From Bizionia sp. (GTDB lineage Bacteria; Bacteroidota; Bacteroidia; Flavobacteriales; Flavobacteriaceae), in assembly GCA_020631395.1 (NCBI GenBank), contig JAHDHI010000019.1, positions 1-64,000 of the forward strand: a stretch of 64,000 bases of DNA, given 5' to 3'. Shown here piece after piece: positions 17,401 to 26,017 of this stretch. Made by a program: the position numbers and the translations under genes. Below the pieces are notes generated by a model. That model had not been told where the DNA came from. It saw only the letters and a program-made list of their open reading frames with translations, and did no database searches. Position 1 is the stretch's first letter. Each line of letters opens with the position of its first letter.

Positions 17401-19395
17401 GCGAACAATACCTATACCCATGATTTCACTCCTTCCAACTACCAGGCCTATCCGATGACAATTACAGCTGTCGACAATGAAAATGAGACTTCTACGCTAA
17501 ATGAAACATTGAATGTCATCGACTCGGAGTTTACTCCTTTGCCAAGTGGAAACATTGTTTTGGGGTATGCCCATTCTTGGGAAAATGCCAGTGCACCGTT
17601 CTTGTATTTCAATGAAATGCAAGACACGAAGTACAATGTCGTAATGTATTCTTTCATAGAAACCGTAGGACAAAACGGGTATTCGCCCCAACTAACCATA
17701 AACTCCAACAGGTATTTGACCAATGGAGTATTCGATAGTCAGTTGTTGAAAGACGACATAAACGTATTGAGAAGTCAAGGCATTCCGGTAATAGCATCCA
17801 TTGGAGGACAAAATGGACATGTAGGACTGAGCACGATTGCAGAGAAGGATGAATTCGTCCAAGGCCTCAAGGACATCATCGATGAATACAAGTTCGATGG
17901 TATCGATTTGGATTTTGAAGGCGGGTCAATGAACTTTGGAGCAGGAGCATTAACAGATTTTTCCTATTCGGCACTAAGCCCTTATCCAAAATTGAAAAAC
18001 GTAGTGGACGCCTTCAAGGAATTGAAACAGCATTACGGAAGCAATTTCATAATGACATGTGCACCTGAGACGTTTTACGTTCAAGTTGGTTATTCGACAT
18101 ATAGCGGGATTGCAGGAGCATTTTTGCCAGTACTTCACAATTTGAGGGATGAATTGGACCTTGTAATGGTACAGTTGTACAATACAGGATCGATAAATGC
18201 CTTGGATGGAACTGCTTATTCACAGGCTACTCCAGATTTCCTGACATCCATGACGGATATGTTGATCACTGGTTTCGATGTTTCAGCGACAGGTTTCAAC
18301 TTTCCAGGTTTGCCAGCTTCAAAAATAATGGTGGGTATCCCTTCTTGTCCAGCAGCTGCACCAGCAGGAGGATACATACAGCCATCGGAATCCATCAAAG
18401 CATTGGATTACTTGAGGTTTGGAACAGACTTTGCAGGAAGGAACTATAGTCTTCAAGGAGGAAGTCATCCAGATTTAAGAGGAGTGATGACTTGGTCGAT
18501 AAATTGGGATGTTGCAGCTGGTTGTGCTTCAGCCAATGAATTTGGCGATAGCTATTGGAATTATTTCAATTCTACCATGTCGGCATTGAGAGCTAGTTTG
18601 AAAGTATATCTGCAAGGGTCTTCAATAGATCCCAATGCAGGTGAAGAAACTTTGATGAGAGATGATTTGAGGGTAGCTGGTCTAATACCAACTACAAGTC
18701 CTTATGCATCCTACCCAGCGACATGCAATGCCTCTGTATTCAACACTACTGGTGCAGACGCGATTGTGGATTGGGTATCTGTGGAATTGAGAAGTACGAC
18801 GGACAATACCGTGGTAGTAGAAGGACAAAGTGCCTTGTTGCAGCGTGATGGAGACATCGTTTCCAAGGATGGGGTTTCACCTTTGAGTTTCAACCAAGCA
18901 GCTGGCAATTATCATATGGTTGTAAAACATTACAATCACTTGGGGGTAATGACGACAAATGCGATAGCATTGTCCAGTGTGGCCAACACGATAGATTTTA
19001 CAGATGCAAGCAATCAGATTACATTTGGGACAGATGCCCAGACCACATTTGGAGTCTTTAGTGGAAAAGTAGGAATGTGGGCAGGAGATTCGAACGGAGA
19101 CGGTCGTTTAAATTATTCTGGAGCCTTATCCGACGTACCATCGATAAGAAGCCAAGTTTTCAACGATCCAAACAACTCTGTATTTGGAGGCCCACCTGTA
19201 GCAAGTTATCCGTCTGCAGGATACAATGGAACCGACATTAACATGGATGGTGTAACCATCTATTCGGGAGCAGAAAGTGATGTTCTTTACATAAGAAGCA
19301 GCATTTTTAACAACCCTTCCAATTCGGTTTTTGGAGGTCCACCAACATCGACTTACGTATTTACACAGCAATTGCCCGAAGGCGCAAATAACTAA
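14416..19395 (+). CDS. chiA: secreted chitinase with two GH18 domains (ChiA-like)
   Basis: This 1659-residue protein starts with a signal peptide (cleavage after TTNAQ, residue ~22). GH18 domain 1 spans about residues 28-480, with SLGGW at 121-125 and DGFDLDWE at 159-166, so the catalytic acid is Glu166. A linker of carboxypeptidase-like/CNA-B and Ig-like beta domains covers about 490-1040. GH18 domain 2 lies at about 1050-1400, with DGIDLDFE at 1161-1168 (Glu1168). Two different GH18 folds in one chain suggest exo/endo cooperation on chitin. The last ~107 residues hold two related calcium-loop modules (DSNGDGRLNYSG and DINMDGVTIYSG), each ending in SVFGGPP. Flavobacterium johnsoniae ChiA has the same two-GH18 layout and, as I recall, is exported by T9SS through a ~105-residue C-terminal region; this tail is probably its counterpart. 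Confidence 0.93.
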   Translation: MKRLLLYGFLTLISLLQTTNAQTSPQHDKKVIGYYAQWAIYARDYNVLDIEADKLTHLLYAFFDTKYDAATDTAYIETLDDHADFQHNESGMHAFDAPVKGNIGDLKLLKQNYPHLKVVISLGGWTRSQAFPDIAKSSNARTTLAQSMVQFMTDYPWIDGFDLDWEFPVEGGIDGTESIGGVLIPAQPHYPDDHTNLVLLLKEMRSVFDANGMQDKIISMAAGNNVGNLLQTHVGPGTESMHGVTENVFDYCDFVTFFGYDFGGNWFDKTCYNAPLYGGDHPEDPLNRGAGNPNQVMDGLVGLYLNGLQVPTDKLVMGIPFYGKLFEGVANTGTVSGLPGLYESAPRTNNGACTNPQPPLGTWDGVNCENSGSIEFCDLFQGVGTNTHFYLDPTNPLQVSASAASNGWARYWDDTAKVPYLYNATTNKFISYDDNESVDLKVKYALSKNLGGVMIWELSQDARNNSSNSLLKTIDNSLQFAEYDLTMNFKDSSNNPLEFVVVELKDENNTVLETLNSNAAGQVIFTNKAGNVPYNVTYALTNYAFLPSSITYAALEFNSDKTVNVTGSDQLVSIMGSVTENNVLLTDVDVVLKDTTTGQEMDRVTSADGNYTFGSVIDGNDYTVMAEKDFYSFTTLTYAGLTTNQTNQELLATRNTHTISGNIVEGANPIQGATVTVSGNGQNHTGISNASGEYSIANIVAGYDYTVTPSFNNIDFLPSNVQDNSLNEDKVHNFAQNLGLIYGTVKNGSTPVDGALVTLILPWTDSSHPYVSLTATTNAQGEYFFEETQVNGYATIQSLKLNDYENNGVTYLPTDIGNIPVPTVATEYNFNSQPISPEITINQPNQSTVTIAPGGTVNLEALVGLTFDDGATTISSVVFDVSGSTMANSNANDIYTGTWTPINSDFGINHTFTVTAEDSNGTSVSATFDFDLVCSGANCPNIAPSIALNAPTNTTINQNGGFQNIPIQVTVTDSDGSVASVTITINGVTTNMMAGANNTYTHDFTPSNYQAYPMTITAVDNENETSTLNETLNVIDSEFTPLPSGNIVLGYAHSWENASAPFLYFNEMQDTKYNVVMYSFIETVGQNGYSPQLTINSNRYLTNGVFDSQLLKDDINVLRSQGIPVIASIGGQNGHVGLSTIAEKDEFVQGLKDIIDEYKFDGIDLDFEGGSMNFGAGALTDFSYSALSPYPKLKNVVDAFKELKQHYGSNFIMTCAPETFYVQVGYSTYSGIAGAFLPVLHNLRDELDLVMVQLYNTGSINALDGTAYSQATPDFLTSMTDMLITGFDVSATGFNFPGLPASKIMVGIPSCPAAAPAGGYIQPSESIKALDYLRFGTDFAGRNYSLQGGSHPDLRGVMTWSINWDVAAGCASANEFGDSYWNYFNSTMSALRASLKVYLQGSSIDPNAGEETLMRDDLRVAGLIPTTSPYASYPATCNASVFNTTGADAIVDWVSVELRSTTDNTVVVEGQSALLQRDGDIVSKDGVSPLSFNQAAGNYHMVVKHYNHLGVMTTNAIALSSVANTIDFTDASNQITFGTDAQTTFGVFSGKVGMWAGDSNGDGRLNYSGALSDVPSIRSQVFNDPNNSVFGGPPVASYPSAGYNGTDINMDGVTIYSGAESDVLYIRSSIFNNPSNSVFGGPPTSTYVFTQQLPEGANN

Positions 19396-19403
19396 AATAG
19401 AAG

Positions 19404-19431
19404 AAGCCATCTCAAATGAGATGGCTTTTTT
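19404..19431 (+). terminator. terminator between chitinase and FG-GAP gene
   Basis: An 11-bp perfect inverted repeat (19404-19414 with 19417-19427) runs into six T, 9 bases after the chitinase stop. It can also act on the convergent gene ending at 19453. Confidence 0.8.
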
Positions 19432-19452
19432 ATTTCATTTAACTTTGCCAAG

Positions 19453-21210
19453 TTAGTTTGCTATTGACAACTTTCCGGATGATATCAATTTTCCTTTGAT
19501 GGTATTTATGGTATAGAGATATGTCCCTGTTGCCAACTTTGAGAAGTCGAAATTTAAGCGTTCTCCAGAATTCAGGTTCAAATCTGAAAACCTTATGATT
19601 TCCCTACCGTAGATGTCAAGTATGTTCAATGTCAAGTTTTCATAGTTGATGGAAGCGTTTGAATTGCCAAGGAAGACTATGCCTTTCACTGGATTGGGAA
19701 ATAACCTCAAGTTCGTATTCACATTGAATTCGGAAATATCAAGCCCAATGCCCTCAGTAATGGTGTGTAACTCATTGATGGTTATGTTGGTAAAGGTTTC
19801 TGTCGTTCCTATGGGCCAAGTTATCTTCAGTTCGTCTATGGTGGTGGCATTGCCAAGTCCAAAATGGACTGTGTAGCTGTTCTGGCTATTGTAGCCAGAT
19901 GAAGCCGCTATTTTACGAGTTTGCCAGACATCATTTCCATTTACATTGGCTCTTATTCTTACTTTGGTTCCAACGGCAGAAGTGTTGGAGTTTGTACCAA
20001 TGCAATTGAATTTCACCCAGTTGTTACCCGTTCCTGTATTGTGAAACAATGAATTTGCTTGGTTTTCATTCAATGTGTTTGCCAAAATGAGATCTAACCA
20101 ACCATCATTGTCATAATCACCAAAGGCACATCCAAAAGTCCAACCCGTTTGCATCGCCAGAGTGCTTGTGGTGTCTTGTGTGAAATTGCCTGAACCGTCA
20201 TTTACATATACGAAATTATTGTTCTGACTAGTAAGAAAGGCATTGCAGACAAACAAGTCCAAATCACCATCATTGTCAAAGTCGGCAAAGGAAGACCCAA
20301 AGGAATGGCCACCTCCCGAAGCAATGACAGATGTAGTTTGTTCAATGAATGTACCATTGTCATTTATGAACAATTGATTGTTTTGGTTGTTCCAGTTTGC
20401 AACGAACAAATCATAATCACCATCATTGTCTACATCTCCCCAAGAACTCCCAGCCGATGTCTTGAAGTCTTGTACAATGGAAAGATTCGTGATTTTGGTG
20501 AAATTGTTTGGGCCATCATTTCTAAACAACGAGTTTTTGGAATTGTTTTCATTGGTCAAGAACAAGTCGCTATCTCCATCATTGTCATAATCCACCCAGT
20601 CCACTGATCTGGTTCTTAGGAATTCACTGGTAATGGATAGATTCGTAATTGGGGAAAATGTACCATCTCCTTGATTTTCATAATATAGATTTTTTAAAGA
20701 GCCAGTGCTATTGGTGAAGTACAAGTCCAAAAATTGATCATTGTTTACATCAACCCAAGTAGCCATCTCTGAAAACGTTTGAACGCTTCCCATTGCAATG
20801 TCTGGTTCATAGTTGAATGAACCATCTCCATTGTTCCTATAGAAATAATTCTTGCCATTTGCTCCAGATGCCCAAGTAACGACAAAGGCATCCAGATCGC
20901 CATCGTTGTCGACATCGGCAAAGCTCGTACCGTCAGAGCTACTGGAATCCATTACTATGTCATCATTGGCAACGGTGGTAAAGGTCCCATCCATGTTGTT
21001 GATGTATAGCATGTTGTTCTGACCGCCTGAAGGCCCATTGGAAAAGAAAATGTCATCCCATCCATCACTGTTCACATCTATGAAATTGGCACTTCTGGAA
21101 CCAGAAGGAGTATTGGTGACTCCTGAGATGGAAGTAGCTTCAAATGATTGGGAATGGGAAATGGACAACAATCCTAAGGCCATGATTTTAAAGAGTAGTA
21201 GTTTTTTCAT
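19453..21210 (-). CDS. FG-GAP/VCBS repeat protein with ASPIC/UnbV domain and T9SS sorting tail
   Basis: The start is placed at the ATG at 21210 because MKKLLLFKIMALGLLSIS forms a clean signal peptide; upstream in-frame residues (to 21261) look non-coding. This gives 585 residues. Seven or so repeats carry acidic loops of the type DVNSDGWDD, DVDNDGDLDA and DYDNDGDSDLF, typical of calcium-binding beta-propeller FG-GAP/VCBS repeats. An ASPIC/UnbV-like domain follows (AVGTKVRIRANVNG to the KITWPIGTTE region). The end is a type A T9SS sorting domain (LRLFPNPVKG, LNILDIYGREI, ATGTYLYTI), so the protein is expected on the cell surface or secreted. A TAACTTTG box on the minus strand at 21228-21235 is a plausible -7 element. 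Its ligand is unknown. Confidence 0.88.
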   Translation of the reverse strand: MKKLLLFKIMALGLLSISHSQSFEATSISGVTNTPSGSRSANFIDVNSDGWDDIFFSNGPSGGQNNMLYINNMDGTFTTVANDDIVMDSSSSDGTSFADVDNDGDLDAFVVTWASGANGKNYFYRNNGDGSFNYEPDIAMGSVQTFSEMATWVDVNNDQFLDLYFTNSTGSLKNLYYENQGDGTFSPITNLSITSEFLRTRSVDWVDYDNDGDSDLFLTNENNSKNSLFRNDGPNNFTKITNLSIVQDFKTSAGSSWGDVDNDGDYDLFVANWNNQNNQLFINDNGTFIEQTTSVIASGGGHSFGSSFADFDNDGDLDLFVCNAFLTSQNNNFVYVNDGSGNFTQDTTSTLAMQTGWTFGCAFGDYDNDGWLDLILANTLNENQANSLFHNTGTGNNWVKFNCIGTNSNTSAVGTKVRIRANVNGNDVWQTRKIAASSGYNSQNSYTVHFGLGNATTIDELKITWPIGTTETFTNITINELHTITEGIGLDISEFNVNTNLRLFPNPVKGIVFLGNSNASINYENLTLNILDIYGREIIRFSDLNLNSGERLNFDFSKLATGTYLYTINTIKGKLISSGKLSIAN

Positions 21211-21401
21211 CGTTCTATGTTTTTTAACAAAGTTAGCCTCAAAACAATGCGAGAAATCCATAAATGTTTTGAAGCTTGGAGTTCTGTTCGTGAATGACTG
21301 TTATTTTGTTTTAAAGGGATTTAATAGAGGTTTAATGAGCATCTCTAACTACTTTAGATTAACTTAGATTTTAGTAATTTTAAAAAATAGTATTGAAATG
21401 T

Positions 21402-22178
21402 ATGAAGATAAGTTGCTTGATAATAGATGATGAGCCCTTGGCTAGACAGCGAATATTCAATTTGATTGGTCAAAAGCCAGAATTGAAATGTCTAGGGGAG
21501 GCAAGGACAGGCAAAATGGCCATAGAGATGATCGTAGACAAAGAACCAGACTTGATTTTTTTGGACATACAAATGAAGGACATGAACGGTTTTGACGTGT
21601 TGAATGCCATAGAAACGAAACGACCTGTAGTAGTATTCGTAACAGCATATGATCATTATGCAGTGAAGGCATTCGATTTCTTGGCTTTCGATTATTTGTT
21701 GAAACCTTTCAAGAAAGAAAGATTCAATTCTTGCGTGGATAGGGTGGCGGCGCATGTTAAGAAGGACAATACTCGCGATTTTGATGATAAACTGCAGAAG
21801 TTGCTGCATCATATGAATGAGAGCAATGTCGATGAAAAGTCGACATACTTCAAAAGCAAGTTGACGGTAAAGACAGGCAAGGAGGTCTCCTTTTTGGAAA
21901 CAAGTACAATAAAGTACATTTTGGCTTCGGGGAGCTACATAGACATTCACACTGTAGACAAGAAATACGTGCAAAGAATATCATTGACCAGCATCTTGGC
22001 AGATATGGATGACTCTGCATTTAGTCGCATTCACCGATCCACGGTGATCCACTTGGGGTTCATTGACAAGCTGATACATTCGGACTACGGAGAAATAGAT
22101 GTGAAAATGAAAGATGGAAGATTGTTTAGGGTAAGCAATGGATATAAAAGGGAATTTTTAAAAACAATAGGGGCGTAG
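21402..22178 (+). CDS. LytTR-family response regulator
   Basis: A receiver domain (residues 1-120) has acidic residues Asp9, Asp10 and the phosphoacceptor Asp55 in LIFLDIQMKD, and a conserved Lys in LLKPFKKERF. A LytTR DNA-binding domain (about 150-255) contains FLETSTIKYILASGSYIDIHT and FSRIHRSTVIHL. I prefer the ATG at 21402 over the TTG at 21393, since it gives the usual start M-K-I-S-C-L-I-I-D-D. The stop codon shares one base with the GTG start of the histidine kinase gene, so the two are translated together as a two-component system. Target genes are not evident. The neighbouring FG-GAP gene is divergent and shares the 190-bp upstream region. Confidence 0.9.
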   Translation: MKISCLIIDDEPLARQRIFNLIGQKPELKCLGEARTGKMAIEMIVDKEPDLIFLDIQMKDMNGFDVLNAIETKRPVVVFVTAYDHYAVKAFDFLAFDYLLKPFKKERFNSCVDRVAAHVKKDNTRDFDDKLQKLLHHMNESNVDEKSTYFKSKLTVKTGKEVSFLETSTIKYILASGSYIDIHTVDKKYVQRISLTSILADMDDSAFSRIHRSTVIHLGFIDKLIHSDYGEIDVKMKDGRLFRVSNGYKREFLKTIGA

Positions 22179-23290
22179 TGAAGTTAAAGAAAATAATAGA
22201 TGTCAGCCTCTTGGGCTATTTGATCTTGTTTTACACCTTGGCCGTAATCATAAGTGTGGCTAGAAAGGTGTATTGGAAACTAATAAGCGATTCTTATCCA
22301 AGCTACCAATCCATGAGTTGGAGTGATTTGTTGACTTATAACATTCTTTTGGATTGGGTTACTGTAATAAGTTTCATGATAATGATAAGTTACTTGACGC
22401 AGAAGATGTTTGATAGGGACTTAGGGTGGAAAAAGATAATTGTGGTACACCTGTTCTTTTCCTTTCTCATTGGCTACTTTATATTTTTCATATCTGGATT
22501 GGCTTCGGTTATAATTGAAAACTATCCTTGGGAAAGATTGGTCAGAAACTTGTCTCTGGATCACTTCATGGCCGTAGTGCATTTGAATTTTCTAACCTAT
22601 GCTTCCATGATTGGAATCATAACCATTTACTATTACATTAAAAAGGTAAAGAACATAGAGTTGCAAAAATCCCAATTGCAAATGCAATTGGCTACTACGA
22701 AATTAAATATGCTGCGTTCCCAATTGCATCCACATTTCATGTTCAATACCTTGAATAGCATTTCGTCCATGATGGAGATCGATACTGAAAAATCCCAAAA
22801 TCTAATAGCAGACTTTGGAGATTTATTTAGAGAACTCATAGCAAACAACGATAAAAATATGATTCCGCTTAGTAAAGAATTGGAACTTTTGGAGAAATAT
22901 GTGGATATAGTTTCTGTTCGTTTCTCGGATCACTTAAGAGTTCAAAAAAATATTGAAGACGGATTGGAGGATTGCCTCATTCCCAGCATGATCATTCAAC
23001 CAATGATAGAAAATGCCGTAAAGCATGGGTATTCGTATGACAAGACGGAATTAGAAATCGAATTGTCCATATTCAAGGAGTTTGATCGCTTGTGCATAAT
23101 GGTAAAAAACAATGGAGCCCCATTACAATCTGATTTCAACGATCTACTAGATGCAGGAACAGGTTTGAAGACAACCTATGAGAGGTTGAAGACTCTTTTT
23201 AAAGAGGACTTTGTGTTTGATTTAAAAAATGAATTAGACCAGTCAGGAGTCATGGCCATCATAAAAATCCCTTGTACATTGAAGTTGTAG
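22178..23290 (+). CDS. LytS-type sensor histidine kinase
   Basis: This 370-residue membrane kinase of the His_kinase/LytS type begins with GTG overlapping the regulator stop by one base. Four hydrophobic segments fill residues ~8-150 (for example LLGYLILFYTLAVIISV). A coiled coil leads into the phosphorylation site SQLHPHFMFNTLNS (His near 185), and an HATPase domain with PMIENAVKHG and GTGLKTTYERL lies near 270-340. There is no separate periplasmic sensor domain, so the signal is probably sensed in the membrane. It should phosphorylate the LytTR regulator encoded just before it. Confidence 0.9.
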   Translation: MKLKKIIDVSLLGYLILFYTLAVIISVARKVYWKLISDSYPSYQSMSWSDLLTYNILLDWVTVISFMIMISYLTQKMFDRDLGWKKIIVVHLFFSFLIGYFIFFISGLASVIIENYPWERLVRNLSLDHFMAVVHLNFLTYASMIGIITIYYYIKKVKNIELQKSQLQMQLATTKLNMLRSQLHPHFMFNTLNSISSMMEIDTEKSQNLIADFGDLFRELIANNDKNMIPLSKELELLEKYVDIVSVRFSDHLRVQKNIEDGLEDCLIPSMIIQPMIENAVKHGYSYDKTELEIELSIFKEFDRLCIMVKNNGAPLQSDFNDLLDAGTGLKTTYERLKTLFKEDFVFDLKNELDQSGVMAIIKIPCTLKL

Positions 23291-23311
23291 ACTTTCCTTT
23301 GTTTCTCGTTC

Positions 23312-25513
23312 TTAATAGCAATCCATCTTAATTTGCTCCCTTTTTTCAAACTCACTTAGGGGTAGATTTAGTTTGGAAGCGGTCATTTTTCCTAAATAAT
23401 CCAATAGGTTGCTTTGCATGGCAACGGATCCACAAATCATTATCGTACCTCCGTCTTGCAATAAATCACAAATGAAGGATGTCTGCTCTAGTAACAAATC
23501 TTGAACATAGGCTTTTTGTTCTTGTTCTCGGGAATAGGCGATGTGAATGCTGGACAAGGTCTTATTGGTAAAGGCTTCGTCTATTATTTTAGAATATATG
23601 CCAAATGACTCTTGTGTGCGTCCACCCCAAAACAAATGTGTCTTTATCTGTTTTTCATTGTTGTTTATCATTCCTAAAAAAGGAGCTATGCCAGTGCCAT
23701 TGGCAATCATGACGACTTCTTTTGCATTGGTTGGGAAATGAAAGTCGCGGTTTCTTCTTATGCTGGCAGAAATCATATCGTTTTCTTTTAACTTGTCAAG
23801 GTAATTGGAGCATTTTCCCAAATGGTGTTTTTTTATGCTCAAAATGATGTCGTCATCTAATTTTCCAACAGAATACAAACGCTCCACTGGATCGTTTTCC
23901 GGATAGATGGAAAGCAAGTCACCAGAAGTGAACTTCGTTTTCTTATTGGGTTTCAATCGTATTAAAAAAGAATCATCGACATTTGAGACTGTCTTGTCAA
24001 CTACCTTGAAAGGCAATTCTTTTTTTGCTGATTTCCTCTCTGTCAATAGAGGGACGTCAAGTTGCAATCCTACACTAACATTCCACTGCTTTAGCCAATC
24101 CTTGAAAGCCTCGTGCGACCTATTGTTTATTTTGTACAAGGCGGTATCAAGTTTGAACTTGGGATGCAGTTGGAACATTTCATCTACCATTATTGCGTAT
24201 TTGCAAAATTCTGGATACATCAAGGAACCAAAGCCGACTACGGAATAATTGAGCTCATTTTTTTGTGGGGTGGAGTGCATGAGTTTTTCAAAGTCCATGG
24301 CATTGGTTGGAGGTTCACCTTGACCATAGGTTGCAGTAAAAATGATTAAGTGCTTTGCTTTGCGATAGGAAGAATATGCATTCAACTCCGAGATGAATGC
24401 TGCATTGCCGCCATTTATGAGTGCATTGTAGAAAGCTGAAGCAAAAGTGAGCGTACTACCTGTCTCTGAACCGACTAGAACAATGTATTTGGCTTCATCT
24501 TTGCTATATTCATTATTTGGCAATGGGCTTTTCTTTCTCCGTCTTAGAGTCATTGCAAACCCCGAATAGATGAAGAATAGGATGGAACAACAAGAAATCA
24601 TCAAAACCAAAGCCCATGGAATGCTGCCTTCACCTGTATGCAATGTCAAACTCCAACGTGAAAGTAGGGATGTAGTGGATTCTTTTTGTTCGCTAACGAT
24701 TTGTCCCGTGTATTGGTTTATCAACAATTCCCGATTCAAAAGTGCAATCAAGAAATAATCCTCCACATCTTCGGAGAAAGGAAATTCAATCCGCTTTACG
24801 TCTTTCAATTTGATGTCTTTGAAAACTGGAAAGTCAGAAATGGCAATTTGGGGAGTTTTGGAAAGCCCATCGTTTCCAATGGCATGAGATATTTTGTCAT
24901 CTGGCAGCATTGAAAACTTTTCCATGGACAAGTAGATGCCCGATATGGTAATTATCACGATTGGTACAAGTGCATATCTGCCTATGACGACATGATGGTA
25001 TTGTTCGAAGTTCTCCTTTACGACTTTGGAGAAGTAATGTTTTATCCCACCTTGCCTTTTCGTTATTAGAATGATTCCGGTGATAGCCATCAATAACAAT
25101 GACAATGATACCAATCCAACGATGAAGCGACCAGTGGACTTTAAGAACAGTGACCTATGCAAATTCGTGGCAAATTTGAAAATTGGGGCCTTCTCAATGA
25201 TGTCTCCTATCTTTTCACCAGTTGATGCGTCTATGTAGAAGGTTTCGCTATTGCCTTCTTTGGAAACAACAGATGCAGATACGAAGTCGTTGGAATCGAT
25301 CTCTATGGAAATGACTTCATCATATTTTGCAGTAAGGACAGATATGGTCTTTGACAATGTGACCAGTTCTGCATCTTCCATAGCATAAGGTTTCAATTGG
25401 TTGTCAATGGGTTCGTAGGCCAATATGATTCCAGTGACAGATGCTAGAAATATGAATGTGAAGGAAGATATAGCCAAAACCAAATGGCTATATCTCCAAA
25501 TTGAAACAGTCAT
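23312..25513 (-). CDS. PepSY membrane protein fused to flavodoxin and NADPH-flavin reductase
   Basis: This 733-residue fusion has an N-terminal PepSY-associated membrane part (residues ~1-335; segments near 10-30, 140-160, 180-205 and 305-325) with periplasmic PepSY loops. Flavodoxin (~340-490; ETGSTLTFASAF, TYGQGEPP) and a CPR-like FAD/NADPH reductase (~500-733; RLYSVGK, GTGIAPFLGM, MICGSVAMQ) follow. Such fusions move electrons from cytosolic NADPH through flavins across the membrane. In flavobacteria they accompany heme or iron uptake genes, so reduction of ferric iron or heme in the periplasm is inferred. It is the last gene of the minus-strand arm of this locus, 11 bases after the DUF2271 gene. 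Confidence 0.85.
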   Translation of the reverse strand: MTVSIWRYSHLVLAISSFTFIFLASVTGIILAYEPIDNQLKPYAMEDAELVTLSKTISVLTAKYDEVISIEIDSNDFVSASVVSKEGNSETFYIDASTGEKIGDIIEKAPIFKFATNLHRSLFLKSTGRFIVGLVSLSLLLMAITGIILITKRQGGIKHYFSKVVKENFEQYHHVVIGRYALVPIVIITISGIYLSMEKFSMLPDDKISHAIGNDGLSKTPQIAISDFPVFKDIKLKDVKRIEFPFSEDVEDYFLIALLNRELLINQYTGQIVSEQKESTTSLLSRWSLTLHTGEGSIPWALVLMISCCSILFFIYSGFAMTLRRRKKSPLPNNEYSKDEAKYIVLVGSETGSTLTFASAFYNALINGGNAAFISELNAYSSYRKAKHLIIFTATYGQGEPPTNAMDFEKLMHSTPQKNELNYSVVGFGSLMYPEFCKYAIMVDEMFQLHPKFKLDTALYKINNRSHEAFKDWLKQWNVSVGLQLDVPLLTERKSAKKELPFKVVDKTVSNVDDSFLIRLKPNKKTKFTSGDLLSIYPENDPVERLYSVGKLDDDIILSIKKHHLGKCSNYLDKLKENDMISASIRRNRDFHFPTNAKEVVMIANGTGIAPFLGMINNNEKQIKTHLFWGGRTQESFGIYSKIIDEAFTNKTLSSIHIAYSREQEQKAYVQDLLLEQTSFICDLLQDGGTIMICGSVAMQSNLLDYLGKMTASKLNLPLSEFEKREQIKMDCY

Positions 25514-25524
25514 TGTCGTTACGA

Positions 25525-26013
25525 TTATTGAGGAATCATACGGACATAGCGTATAAAGCCCTTGCCTTCGATTTTACTTTTCACATTATCGGAAGTGAGT
25601 TCGAATTCCACATCATCCTTGTAATATTCTTGGTCTTCTACTGCAGATTCAAAACGTATCCTATAACCGGAGTCTATTTTGTCATCATCGATGGAGATAA
25701 TGCTAATGGTGCGTTCTCCACCACTTACAGTCGCCCCAGTTATGGCATCTACGTTTGTTCGTTTCTTTCCTTGAAATTTCCACCACTCCGTAATGTCAAA
25801 ATACCATTCGTCGTCGTCACCTTGTACATATAGGGTTTTTTCATAGTCACCTTCGGGATTTAATAGTGAAACGGCTATGTAGGCGCCTTCTCCTGCATAA
25901 TTGGTCATTTGTATCATGCATTTATATGAAGATGCTTTGATTCTAAAGCTGGAGAACATCACAAGAGCCAGTATTAGGAGTGGTAGTATTTTTAAGATTT
26001 GCATTCTTTTCAT
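25525..26013 (-). CDS. DUF2271 periplasmic protein
   Basis: This 162-residue protein has an N-terminal signal sequence (ILKILPLLILALVMF). The mature domain matches DUF2271 as I know it: YKCMIQMTNYAGEGAYIAV, the W-rich DDEWYFDITEWWKF, then VDAITGATVSGGERTISI. The function of DUF2271 is not established; it commonly sits beside PepSY-flavodoxin reductases, as here, and the TGAT motif recalls FMN-binding or flavinylation contexts. That link is a guess. The ankyrin gene ends 5 bases upstream, so this is one operon. Confidence 0.8.
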   Translation of the reverse strand: MKRMQILKILPLLILALVMFSSFRIKASSYKCMIQMTNYAGEGAYIAVSLLNPEGDYEKTLYVQGDDDEWYFDITEWWKFQGKKRTNVDAITGATVSGGERTISIISIDDDKIDSGYRIRFESAVEDQEYYKDDVEFELTSDNVKSKIEGKGFIRYVRMIPQ

Positions 26014-26017
26014 GGTT

